NCBI GenBank assembly: GCA_001574975.1
Contig: KQ965838.1
Location: 1 to 64,000, forward strand
Reading direction: 5' to 3'
Length of the DNA: 64,000 nt
Origin: Gonapodya prolifera JEL478
Taxonomy: Eukaryota > Monoblepharomycota > Monoblepharidomycetes > Monoblepharidales > Gonapodyaceae
Below the pieces are notes generated by a model. The model worked only from the letters and a program-made list of their open reading frames with translations, made no database searches and had not been told where the DNA came from. The position numbers and the translations under genes are program-made. Below are positions 45,963 to 55,309 of this stretch, piece after piece (position 1 is the first letter of the stretch; each line of letters opens with the position of its first letter).

Positions 45963-48900
45963 TTATGTACTATTACGTATAAATCCTGTTAGGCAATCTG
46001 CATATGCAAATAATTGTTCCAAGTGCTGCCACGTTGCGACATGTGTATCCATTAACTGCTCAATGACCGCCTCCTTTGTCCTGTTGGCATTCGCCAAAAC
46101 GTCACCGTGAACCTGGGTGTCCAGGTCAAGATTAACAACCGGGAGACTCCTCGCTGTTGAATCAGGAAACCTACCCTGATTGTGTGACAGAGGAGGGCTT
46201 CGCAAACCTCGAAATTCATCTTCTTGTCAAGACTCCACTGCAAACATCGCAAAAGAAGTTCCACGTCCCTTGTATCGTTCTCATCACTGACAACAAAACT
46301 TTCGAAACCGACGGAAAGCGTTCGAATGTGGAAATCAAGCGCGGATGGTGTCCACGTCGAGATGAGTTCAAACACTGATGAGACTACAAAGAGTATAGTA
46401 AGAGGAGGCAACGGCGTGCAGCGCAATTCAAGGCACTCACATTCTCCTGTACTCCCACTGTTCCTCAAAGCCACGGAAAGTGGGTTCTGCTCCGATTCCG
46501 CTGCCAGACCGGACCACAAAATCCGCGATTCGGCAGCGCGAACTTCGCGAGACCCATAAGCATCTTCGTCAGTCACACCCACATCCAACTTCGGCTGTGC
46601 ACCAGCTACCGTCGGGAGAAAGAATGGCACTTTCTCAGGCTCGGTTACCTTTTGAGAGGCCTTGTTTCGTGCCTGTAAGCGACCATGACATTGTGTTGAA
46701 AGGAACAAGACTTGAAAGAATATGTGGACAAATTACTCACCTTAATGGTGTCCAAATTAAGTAGAGTGTGCCATCGCGTCTTTGGTAACTTCGACAGAGT
46801 TACCCCGTTTTCGAAAGTATTGGTGTCGGGCACGATTTCATCAGCTTGTTCGTCCTCCGTAATCTCCAACTCATCTGACAATTCGAAAGCATGAAATTAT
46901 TGTGATGGACTCACGGGCAAAAAAATTAGGAACTACGAACCCGAAGCATGCATCTCCGAATCGTCCTCAAATGCTGTCGTTGGAAACGAGAGAACAGGAA
47001 CATTATCTGTTTGAGATATGCTCCCTGAAATATTTGTCAAGCGCGCCATATTGCTCCTGAACATCATGCCGTAAGTGACAGGTCTGGGGAGACAACTTTC
47101 TGTAGCCGATCAGGTGCACGTACCAGAGGAACACGCCAACATTGTCGATGTGTGATGTCGCGAGGTACTCTCCTGTTGGACTAACTGCTAGGCTGGTAGC
47201 GACGCTCTCAACTCCGAAAACGTCGACGCAAAGTCCATTTGGCAAGTCCCACGTTCTCACTGTACTGTCACTCGACGCCGAGACAAGCCATCTGCCGTCT
47301 GGTGTAAACGCGAGGTCGGTAATAGCACCTTTGTGACCCTGAAATGATCGCACTATCCTCCGTGTGTCCAAATCCAAAACAGAAACAGTCCAATCATCCA
47401 AAGTGACAGCAACAAGCGTCCCCGTCGGACTTAACAACAATCCAGAAGCGGACGAGGAAAGATACACGGAATCCAAAATATCTGCGGTATTGAAGTCCCA
47501 GAACTTGATGGTACCGTCGGCAGAACAGGTGATGACGACGCGATTCATGGTATCGGATGTTACTCCGGTGACAGCACGATCATGGCCTGAAGGTAAAGCA
47601 TGGATTCAATCAGACCAAAAACTTTCAAATCAAGAAAGGGTGAACATACTCTTTCCTTTTGGACCAAACGAGCGTCTATGCTGACCCGACTGCATGTTGT
47701 ACATATCGACGGAACCCCCCGAGGACCCCACAAAACCAAAGTTTCCGCACAGGCTTATCGCAACAGAGACGACAGGCTTCTTGTCAGTAGTTCTCAGTCG
47801 GTGGTGACCCAAAGCTTTTCGGTGCACGTCCCAAGTACGAGCCCCTGCGTCATTCAAATGTGCAGTGATCATGTTATCCCATTCACCTTGTCGATTTTCG
47901 TCTGGAAGGAGCAAGGAACACATTAAACCAGGAATTCCAAGGTGGTCAGACACTCGACCTTACGGGATGACATTGCCGTCACAACAGGAAGTTTGAGTTC
48001 TTGCACAGAAACGTCTCTTTTATGCGAGAGTGCCTCAAGGCCCTTCCCTTGGCTCAGCTCGGTACATTGAGCATCCCGTACGATGTTGACAAACCTCACA
48101 CTCTGATCACGGGCAGCAGTAAGTAAAATTTTCCCCATAGAGTCGTGAAAACGAATTCTAGTTGGTGAGCCTCCATGTCCTTCCCGTGAACGTAACAGGC
48201 GAGGAACACCATCGACTGCATCAAAAAGCCACTGCTTGACAGAGTTGTCAGAGCCTGCACTCAGTAAAAGCGGTTGCCCATCGAAAAAGTGCAGTGAATG
48301 GACGGTCCCGTGGTGGGCTCCCTTCATTACCGCAACAACACGCCTCTTTTCCAAGTCCCAGAGAGTGATATCACCCCTTGCGCTTCCAGTCGCCATTACG
48401 GTTGCTCCATCTGTCCGAAACGCAATACTAGAGACCCTGTCCTCCTGATACAGGACCATTAAACGTTCGTCCATCAAGATGTCATGGAGAGCGATGGATC
48501 CATCCAAGAAACCAACTGCCACAACTCCTGCGACGGGCGTAGAGGATAAGAAAGTAACAGCCGAGTCTCGGAGAGGCCGAAAGGTGTGGATCAACTGTGA
48601 CGTGCGCACATTGAAGAGCCGCATGGAGCCATCCACGCCGGCCACCAGTATCTTGTTCAATAAGGTGGGAGGATGTAGTAGGAGAACGCCGAGGAATTCG
48701 GGTCCCAGCTCCCAAGAGGCTTCGACCTCTAACGCGTGGAGTTGTGTCATTGTCGACAACTTGAGTTCACACCAGCGCATTGACTAACCTCCAGAGATGT
48801 GATGCCACACATTGACAGAATTGTCACTTGTCAATCCAACGAGAAGGTTCCCCAAAATCACCAAATGAGTAACGGTAACCCCGCGCCGTTCTTCGTTCGA

Positions 48901-49362
48901 GTGGTCGGGAATCGTAAACCGCTGGACTTCTCGTGCGCGCTGAAACTTTATTATCGATGCTCCGCAGGAGGCGAAAGTGAAGTCTTTCTGGGAAACGATG
49001 CAAGTTATAGGAGCGTTGGTTGGTGTGCCTTTTGCAAGAAAACATGAAGCCGCTAGCTTGGAGAAAGACTAAAAGCTCGAATGAGATTTATTTCTCACCA
49101 ACAAAGAGCAGTCGGAGCTTGTCACACTTGTGGGAACGAGAGAGGTGCGAGAAATGGTGATGGTGACAGACTTCAGAAAGAAGTTGCACATGATTCAGCT
49201 GCCATCGATCGCCAAACTCACCGAAAATATCTGAAATGAAGTTCCAGTACATGTTGTGAGAAAATGTTTGCTTCCCCTCGTCTGAACATCCACGGGTATC
49301 TCATTTGTCACGACACCAAGAGCTCTGAAGGGCCTCCAAGCGCCTTTTACCGCCCGACCCAT
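45963..49362 (-). CDS. UTP21: U3 snoRNP / small-subunit processome protein UTP21 (WDR36)
   Basis: Twin WD40 beta-propeller component of the UTP-B complex of the nucleolar SSU processome, required for early 18S rRNA processing. The N-terminus by splicing reads MGRAVKGAWRPFRALGVVTN and then KHFLTTCTGTSFQIF, joining CDKLRLLFVGTPTNAPITCI, matching the family start. WD repeats follow (ILVAGVDGSMRLFNVRTSQL, GSARGDITLWDLEKRR, SAGSDNSVKQWLFD, TCSADGTIKFWDFN, SASSDSTVRTWDLPNG). The C-terminal UTP21 domain is present: KVPFFLPTVAGAQPKLDV, then SPSALDFHIRTLSVGFE and VIEQLMDTHVATWQHLEQLF. About 900 residues and eight or more introns. The start codon is 21 bases from a plus-strand ATG of uncertain status. 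Confidence 0.92.
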
Positions 49363-50097
49363 TTCCTCACTCGATCCAGCAAAATGGCGCAGGAGACGAG
49401 GTTCAATCTGCCCACGCTGGGAAAGAAGAACACCAATTCAGGACAAAGAAGAAACCGATCAAAATTATCCCCTGCAATTCAACCGGCTGTGCTGACCAAA
49501 GGTCAAACGGGTCTTTCGTTTCACCACTCTGATCAGGATTGAGGGCACTTGAAAAGCTCATTTGGAAAAATCGGCGCCCAAATGAATCTAAGGCGACTGG
49601 TTGTTGCTGAGAAACACTTACATGTCAATGAAAGGCCGCGTGCATACTTTGTGCACTTACCGAGACAAAGTAGGCCGAGCCCAACGGGTCGTGTTGGGAA
49701 CGAGTGTTTCTGAGGAATTCTGACCACACCACGAGAGGTAGACCGGATAAACGTGAAGCTGACACACTCTTCCACCGCATTTTCTCGCCGTTCTCCCTGA
49801 CGATATGGTGAAGAACTTCATCTTCTTCACGATCGCGCTGTGAAGTACTGCGCCCAAATGTAAATGGCAACCCTGTACTTCGGCATAAAATTTGGTACGA
49901 GGTATGTGATAAGGATCATTGACATAAAAGTGTCGCTGTAATTCTACATACACAGTCCTCGTGTAGGTGAAGTGACTGGCAATTGTGTCATAAACCGTGA
50001 AAGAGTATTGTTGGAACGGGAGAGTTGAAGAATCAACTCCGTGACTTGGAACATATTGGATGTTATGTTGTATATCTCTTAACACGAGATAATAAGC
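49363..50097. other. Unassigned stretch, about 735 bases
   Basis: A short plus-strand frame starts at 49384 (MAQETRFNLPTLGKKNTNSG) directly opposite the UTP21 start, which makes it a candidate first exon of a divergent gene. I cannot find downstream exons that continue it. On the minus strand an open frame of about 140 codons (49657-50085) has no recognisable motif. No firm gene call is made. Confidence 0.35.
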
Positions 50098-51012
50098 CTA
50101 AAAACCCCCTGTCATATTCCTTGGCTGAAATCTCTCCGTTCCTGCTGCCTTTCGTTTGAGCACTGCCGTGTGCGTCCTGATCCACTCCACCACATCTTCT
50201 CCAGTTGTAAATCGTATGGGCTCCCCCGACGGTATATAGAAGCCAAACGCATCGGCGAGATCATAGCGGAGGACTTGCAGCTCCTGGGAGTTGAGCTTGA
50301 GGTCCGAGAGGGAGGTCGTGAGGGTGGGCTTGGATTGGTGTGATTTCAAGAAATCCACCACGTTGGGTTGTTCACGCCGTGAATTAGATTGTTTGGGGTG
50401 TTGTAGAATCGCACGGAAATGGAGAGTTCGTGCATGCGATGGGCAAGAACATTGAAGATGGAGCAGGTGAAATTTTCATTGCGTTTCAGAACGCGACACG
50501 AATCATGACACGATCAAAGTTGCAGAAGGCGGCGGTAGCGTCCATTCAAGAGACAAAACGGAGATTTCAGAGTGAATACTAATCGAGCATGTTCGAAGCA
50601 ACTCATCCAATGCAAGTTCCATAACGACCTTCCACACCAACCATCCAACCAGACACGCCACCGTTGCGGACTCACCGTAACGTTTTTGTTCTGGTTCAGG
50701 GTCTTCAACTCCTCCAAAACCCTTTCCCGCAACGCCTCGTCCGTGGTTCGCTTGTTGAGCTGTTCCTGGAACTCCTCGGTATGGAGCAAGAAACTGTCGT
50801 TCGAAACGTATGGTGTTAGAGAGGGTGTTCGATTACGATTCATGGAGACTTGTGTGAACAGCAAGGTGCGATGCTGCTCACCGAAAACGGTATGGAGTGC
50901 TCGACCCCGAAGAGGATGCGCGCGTGGGAGCCGAAGATCGCAGAGCAGAGGACAAAGATGGGGAGGAGCGCCTGGCAAGGGGCCTTAGGGTGGCAAGGAT
51001 TGTGGATGACAT
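50098..51012 (-). CDS. Divergent mitochondrial acyl carrier protein paralogue
   Basis: Three exons joined by eye: 50882-51012, 50676-50793 and 50098-50328 (introns of 88 and 347 bases), all GT-AG and in phase, giving 159 residues. The N-terminus, MSSTILATLRPLARRSSPSL followed by Ser/Ala/Arg-rich sequence, looks like a mitochondrial presequence. Exon 2 supplies ACP helix I (RERVLEELKTLNQNKNVT). Exon 3 supplies the core, SDLKLNSQELQVLRYDL then ADAFGFYIP. This aligns without gaps to the canonical DLGLDSLD...EDEFGIEIP. The phosphopantetheine-attachment Ser is kept, but the flanking Asp-Ser-Leu reads Asn-Ser-Gln. A Lys/Arg-rich tail of about 25 residues follows. It lies 217 bases downstream of a canonical mitochondrial ACP gene on the same strand. 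The 347-base intron is long for this genome, so transcript evidence matters. Confidence 0.6.
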
Positions 51013-51229
51013 GGATTGAGACTTCCGTTCGAATAAATGTGTCTGCCTGGTTCGAGCTTGACACCTCAGTGAGATTATGCATTCAACTCGGTAGGAGCAA
51101 CTGCCAAGTTATCTGATTACAATTCCATATATTCGTTTACAAAGCGTGACCACTAGTGCATCCAATTATTCGCAGAGATTGTGACATGTGCATCAACACA
51201 AGATAGAGCTCTTTATGCAAAAAAGCAAC

Positions 51230-51858
51230 TCACTGATTGACGACAGTCTCCACGGCAATTGGCACGCTCAAGACCTTCTCCGCTTCTTCGTCCGTCAATT
51301 CGATGTTGAATTCATCCTCAATGGCCATGGTCACCTCGACAGCATCGAGGCTGTCCAGACCCAGGTCCTCAATAAATCGTGCGGTGGGAGCAATCTGGGC
51401 AGATGTCGCGACGATTGTGAGATGGTGGTGGTTACAGAGAGTTGACAAGCGAAGTCTCAAAACGCTCCCGGCCAGCAAGCATAGCAATGTCCACATCATT
51501 CGGATCGAAGCATTTATGAAGAGAAAAGTTTTTCTCCGAGAATGAAGTGTCTCGAGAAATGAAGGATTTGTCGACCACCATGCTCTTCCGTCTAACATCA
51601 TGGAAGCATGGCCCGATGGCGATTCATGCTTGAGGACATTCGTTGTTTCCGCCTCACCTTTGCAGGATCTACCTTTCCAAATCCGCGAAGCACTGCCAGG
51701 ACTCGGGTTTCAACCTCACCCTTGTCGAGATGCGAACCAGAGGCGTACAGCCGAGAGCCGAGGAGAGGGGTCGCCGGAAGAGCTTGGCGGACTGTAGCCG
51801 AGAGCAGTCCTCGAGAAGTAGCGGCAGCGGCGACGCGTGGGACGATCCGAGAAAGCAT
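51230..51858 (-). CDS. ACP1: Mitochondrial acyl carrier protein (NDUFAB1/ACP1)
   Basis: Carrier of growing acyl chains in mitochondrial fatty-acid synthesis (lipoate precursor), also a complex I and Fe-S assembly partner in other eukaryotes. Two exons (51658-51858 and 51230-51394). The presequence [20 protein letters not shown], Arg/Ala-rich, leads to [20 protein letters not shown], spliced to [20 protein letters not shown]. The phosphopantetheine Ser sits in [28 protein letters not shown] follows, and the frame ends VETVVNQ. That end is shorter than usual, where one expects about ten more residues (V-D-Y-I-type helix). CAGTGAGT at the stop could be a splice donor leading to a different tail. 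About 121 residues as read. Confidence 0.92.
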
Positions 51859-52048
51859 GGTGATTGAACAGAAAACGTACAACTTCGGTGGCATCGCAGC
51901 ACAAATACATCACTTTCGATCGAATGGACACCAGTCAAGGCGCGAAAGAATCTGGTGGACTTCATGGATTATCGAAGCAGCTTGAAGTAATTTTCCAGCG
52001 TCAACTGAACTTGATTTGAACCAATTGTGATACGGAGCCGGCAACCAT

Positions 52049-52436
52049 ATGATGCAGGATATTCTTGGATCGGAGCGTCTTCCACCATCACAGGTTCAGG
52101 CACTTCCTGTCAGAGCTTATCTAGGTATATTATTTTGGTGCAATCTTAAGCCTCGTTGAGCTCAATCGAACTCTTGCAGACCAGACTGTGGTTCCCGTTT
52201 TAATGGAAGGACTGAAAGCCGTAGCGCGCGAAAGGTAATGTCCACGTCGTTAGGCGTCAAGTTTGTCACGCTGGCTCATAGTCTGTATTGCACACAGGCC
52301 TGCGAATCCAAGTGGGTCGATCTTGTGACGCTGTCATTTTCTTCTCTCAAACCGCAATGCTTCCTTCATATAAGCTGAATATCTGGGCATGTTTCTCTTA
52401 CGAGCCAGTAGATCACAGCAAGAAAGTGGGCCCTGA
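52049..52436 (+). CDS. DPY30-domain protein (SDC1-like)
   Basis: Small protein of 67 residues carrying a DPY30 dimerisation motif. Splicing four exons gives SQVQALPVRAYLDQTVVPVL, then MEGLKAVARERPANPTEYLG and MFLLRASRSQQESGP. The pattern L-P-x-R-x-Y-L-D-x-T-V-x-P-x-L...R-P-x-N-P-x-E-x-L-x-x-x-L-L matches the family tightly. The final join uses an acceptor at about 52370 that restores the E-Y-L motif. DPY30/SDC1 is a COMPASS histone H3K4 methyltransferase subunit, but the same fold occurs in flagellar radial-spoke and adenylate-kinase proteins. The short N-terminus gives no way to choose between them. Divergent from the ACP gene, 190 bases away. Confidence 0.82.
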
Positions 52437-52600
52437 ACGCAATTTACCATCTGGTTGCGTGGAAAGTCATTGTAACTGATTTCTTCACTAATTGTATATA
52501 CATAAAGTCATCGTGCTCCTGCAAATGCGCCTCTACCGTGCTCTCGCCAGGGACCTGAAAGAGGTTTTGTATGTATTTCTAGTCCTTTGAGTGAAAACGT

Positions 52601-53089
52601 TCAAATGTTCGAGTCAAGCAAGTTGGTTCGGGGATGAACCATGACCTTTCTCTCACTGATATCAGTTCCAGTGGTTTGACCTGTCTTCTTCGGTTGCTGA
52701 TACTTGAAGGTTTGGTTGATCACAACACCAGCTTTCAGTTGCTGAGAATCGTGTGAGATATCCTCTCGAGTGGGAATATCCTGCTCTCTGCCAATTTCAA
52801 TTTTGGTGTCGTATTTTGTATCGAGTCTCATGTCATCTTCCTGTGAACTCTTAGGTGCTTTCAAAAATGATGGCTTTGTTGCAGATGTGATACCGATCGG
52901 CGTTGTCAGGGTAGAATCGTTTGCACTTGTTATGTCGAACCGCTTGCTCCGAAGGCGCTCCAATAGTTGTTGGTCACGAGCGTGTAACTCTGATGATGGA
53001 TTCAGATGTAACAGGCGAACAAATGAACAATCGCAGCTTGCCCACCGATCTTTTTCTTGCGACTAGCAGAATGAGTCAGTTCAAACATA
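52601..53089 (-). CDS. Hypothetical protein, mostly disordered (5' end uncertain)
   Basis: Not recognised. A continuous minus-strand frame of about 160 codons begins after a plausible acceptor (CTGCTAG) at about 53089, reading SQEKDRWASCDCSFVRLLHL. It passes ELHARDQQLLERLRSKRFDI and a Thr/Ser/Lys/Asp-rich tail (PSFLKAPKSSQEDDMRLDT, VVINQTFKYQQPKKTGQ), ending LLDSNI. Charged residues and lack of hydrophobic clusters suggest disorder, apart from one helix around DQQLLERLRSKR. No start ATG is found in frame, so a first exon must lie upstream, within about 150 bases, before CBF5. It converges with the DPY30 gene. Confidence 0.4.
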
Positions 53090-53257
53090 GTACAGCTCGA
53101 GATTTTTGATGTTGTGATGTGGCACAGGGGCTCATCACTCCTGCACGTCATGACTGTGCATTTGCGCGCACAACGTCCTGCACCCCTGATCTCCATCAAA
53201 AGAATCAGTGCAATTCATTATACATGAGAAATACATGAGAAAGTGGAACCAAAATCA

Positions 53258-55277
53258 TTATTCGTCGTCCTCAGTCTCCTTCTTCTCGTTGGATTTCTTC
53301 TCCTTCTTTTCTTTCTTCTCCTTCTTCTCCTCCTCACTTTTCTCCTTTTTTATCTTCTTCTATAGAATCAGGTAAGATAATTTATTGATCCACGGAATGC
53401 CATGAAACACGTTCCAACATACCTTTTTCTCCCCCTTTTCCTCACCATCTGCTTCCCCGTCCGCGACTTTTCGCTTTTTGTGCACCTTTTCTTCTGCTGG
53501 CTGGTGCTCCGCTGGAGCTGGAGACCCACTTGTCTTAACCGCTGATTCAACTTTCACGCTGGCGCCTCTGTGTGAGCATGCCCGATTGTCCGTCAGACCA
53601 GAAGAGAATGGGGCCCGCCATCCATAACTTACGCGTTGTAGTCAACGAAGTCCTTCTTCCAGGTGTCTGGGGTAGCTTCGTTCGCACGACCATACTTGTC
53701 CAGTTTACCACTCGCGATCTGCATTGGAAAAATGATCAAAACGTCCAACGAGTCCCAGTACGAACACCAAAGGTCTCACCATTTTCTTCTTTTCTTGAGC
53801 CTTGGGACCCAAACCCCATCTTCGAGGGTACGTATCCCTCTCCATAATCACTCGTTTAATTTTGGCCACAACGCCGTGATCGCACGTTGCCATGACAGCC
53901 GTGTTCATCTGCGCAATACCTAATGCGATCGCTTCTCCCTTCGTGGTCATAAGAACGACTTCCTCGTTGATGTCGATGCTGCTTTCAAATCGGAGGAGAC
54001 CCGGGACCATGAGCTTTGCGCCGTAGCAGATGGCGTTGACAGCAGAGTCCTTCACGACAATCCGCTTGTATGTGGTAAGGAGCGACTCAAGTGGGCGAAT
54101 GGCGCGGCGGAGGTATGACTCTTCAGATAGGTCAGGTTACATGAGATTGTGGACGGGGCAACAAAAAAGAAAAGCAAAAACAGAACATACCATCCCTTGT
54201 GTTGTCATAAAGCCATTGAGCATCCATCACATCGTGCATTGTCACCATGTCATCCTGAAAAGAGGGCACATTTAAGACGAGACTTTTGGGTTGCTTCAGC
54301 AATCCTTCTTACATTTTCAGACAATGCACCCGACCGAACTCTCCTCAATTCCTGCATGTGCCCTCCGACTGCGAGCAAGAGACCCAAGTGAACACAAAGT
54401 GTTCGAATATATGTTCCGGCCTCGCAAGAGACCCAGAAAACAGCCAGATGCCGGTTGTTGTCGAACTCATAAAGTTTCGTTTCGTGGATTGTTCGGATAC
54501 GAAGTTGTCGTTTGACGGCGGAAATAAGAGGAGGTCGTTGAAAGAGTGCACCGGTAAGGGTTTCGAGGGCCTTGCCAGAACATACTGTTATTACACTCCC
54601 AAGTCGGCAATGCGCGCCATCCTTACCGAAGTGAGCTTTTTCTCTGACTCTAATGCCTCGTGCAGTCGAAGTACGCACACGTATTCCTTGCCTGCACCTT
54701 GCTGCGATTTCACCAATCGAGTTGCACGGTCGATACAGACGATCAAACATCCAGTCACTTTCGGGTCCAGTGTACCCGAGTGCCCAGTTTTTTCGACCCT
54801 GAGTATTCGTCGTATCCATGCTACAACCTCGTGAGACGAAGGGTTTGCGGGTTTGTCAAGATTGATAACACCATATCTATGCGGAGCGAGAAGTCATTAG
54901 TTTCGCACTGGATCAACAGACGTTCACCGTTCTTCGAAAAACACACCGAATATACTCTTTCAGATCACGTTTGAGGGGCGATGTGCCGTTGGGGATCGGT
55001 GTGTAATGCCCAGTTCGAACGTTTAGCTTATCGTAGTTCTGCGATCAAAAACCGGGCAGAGAAAAAGGATAGATCAGAAGGCCACCGAAACGAGACATGG
55101 ATAACCAGGATGCACCCTGTTGTCCATCAAACCATCAGCTGATGTCCAACTCACCTTAAGAAGCAGTGGCCAGCGAGAGGAATCGAGTGGTGCAGTTGCT
55201 TGCGGCTGGATGATAAATTCGCCCGATCGCTGCTTTTCACCGACGGTCTCCTCCTTGTTGCTCTTCGACTTCGACAT
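53258..55277 (-). CDS. CBF5: H/ACA snoRNP pseudouridine synthase CBF5 (dyskerin)
   Basis: Catalytic subunit of H/ACA ribonucleoproteins, converting uridine to pseudouridine in rRNA and snRNA in the nucleolus. The start [20 protein letters not shown] leads to [40 protein letters not shown] follows, then [12 protein letters not shown] with the catalytic Asp. Next are [20 protein letters not shown], then [19 protein letters not shown] and [20 protein letters not shown]. The PUA domain is represented by [20 protein letters not shown] and [18 protein letters not shown]. The C-terminus is the usual Lys/Glu-rich tail (repeated KKEKK units) ending DDE. Several short introns. MMS19 ends 32 bases upstream on the same strand, so the CBF5 promoter must overlap the end of MMS19. 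Confidence 0.96.
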
Positions 55278-55309
55278 GATGACGGAAAGAGAAGCTTGCT
55301 GTGGTCCGG

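Noticed and set aside
49657-50085. 142-codon minus-strand open frame downstream of the ACP paralogue
   Set aside because: No motif, no start context and no splice partners were found. It may be chance in a non-coding stretch.
50098-50361. ACP-like frame at 50098-50361 as an independent gene
   Set aside because: No in-frame ATG lies upstream before a stop, and no acceptor fits its first codons. Using the acceptor at 50328 instead joins it in phase to the presequence-bearing exons at 50676-51012, giving a complete ACP.
50503-51012. Alternative ending of the presequence gene at a stop near 50503
   Set aside because: It needs the 47-base intron ending at GGAAG and gives a tail without ACP features. 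The longer intron restores a full carrier-protein fold, so it is preferred, though transcript data should decide.
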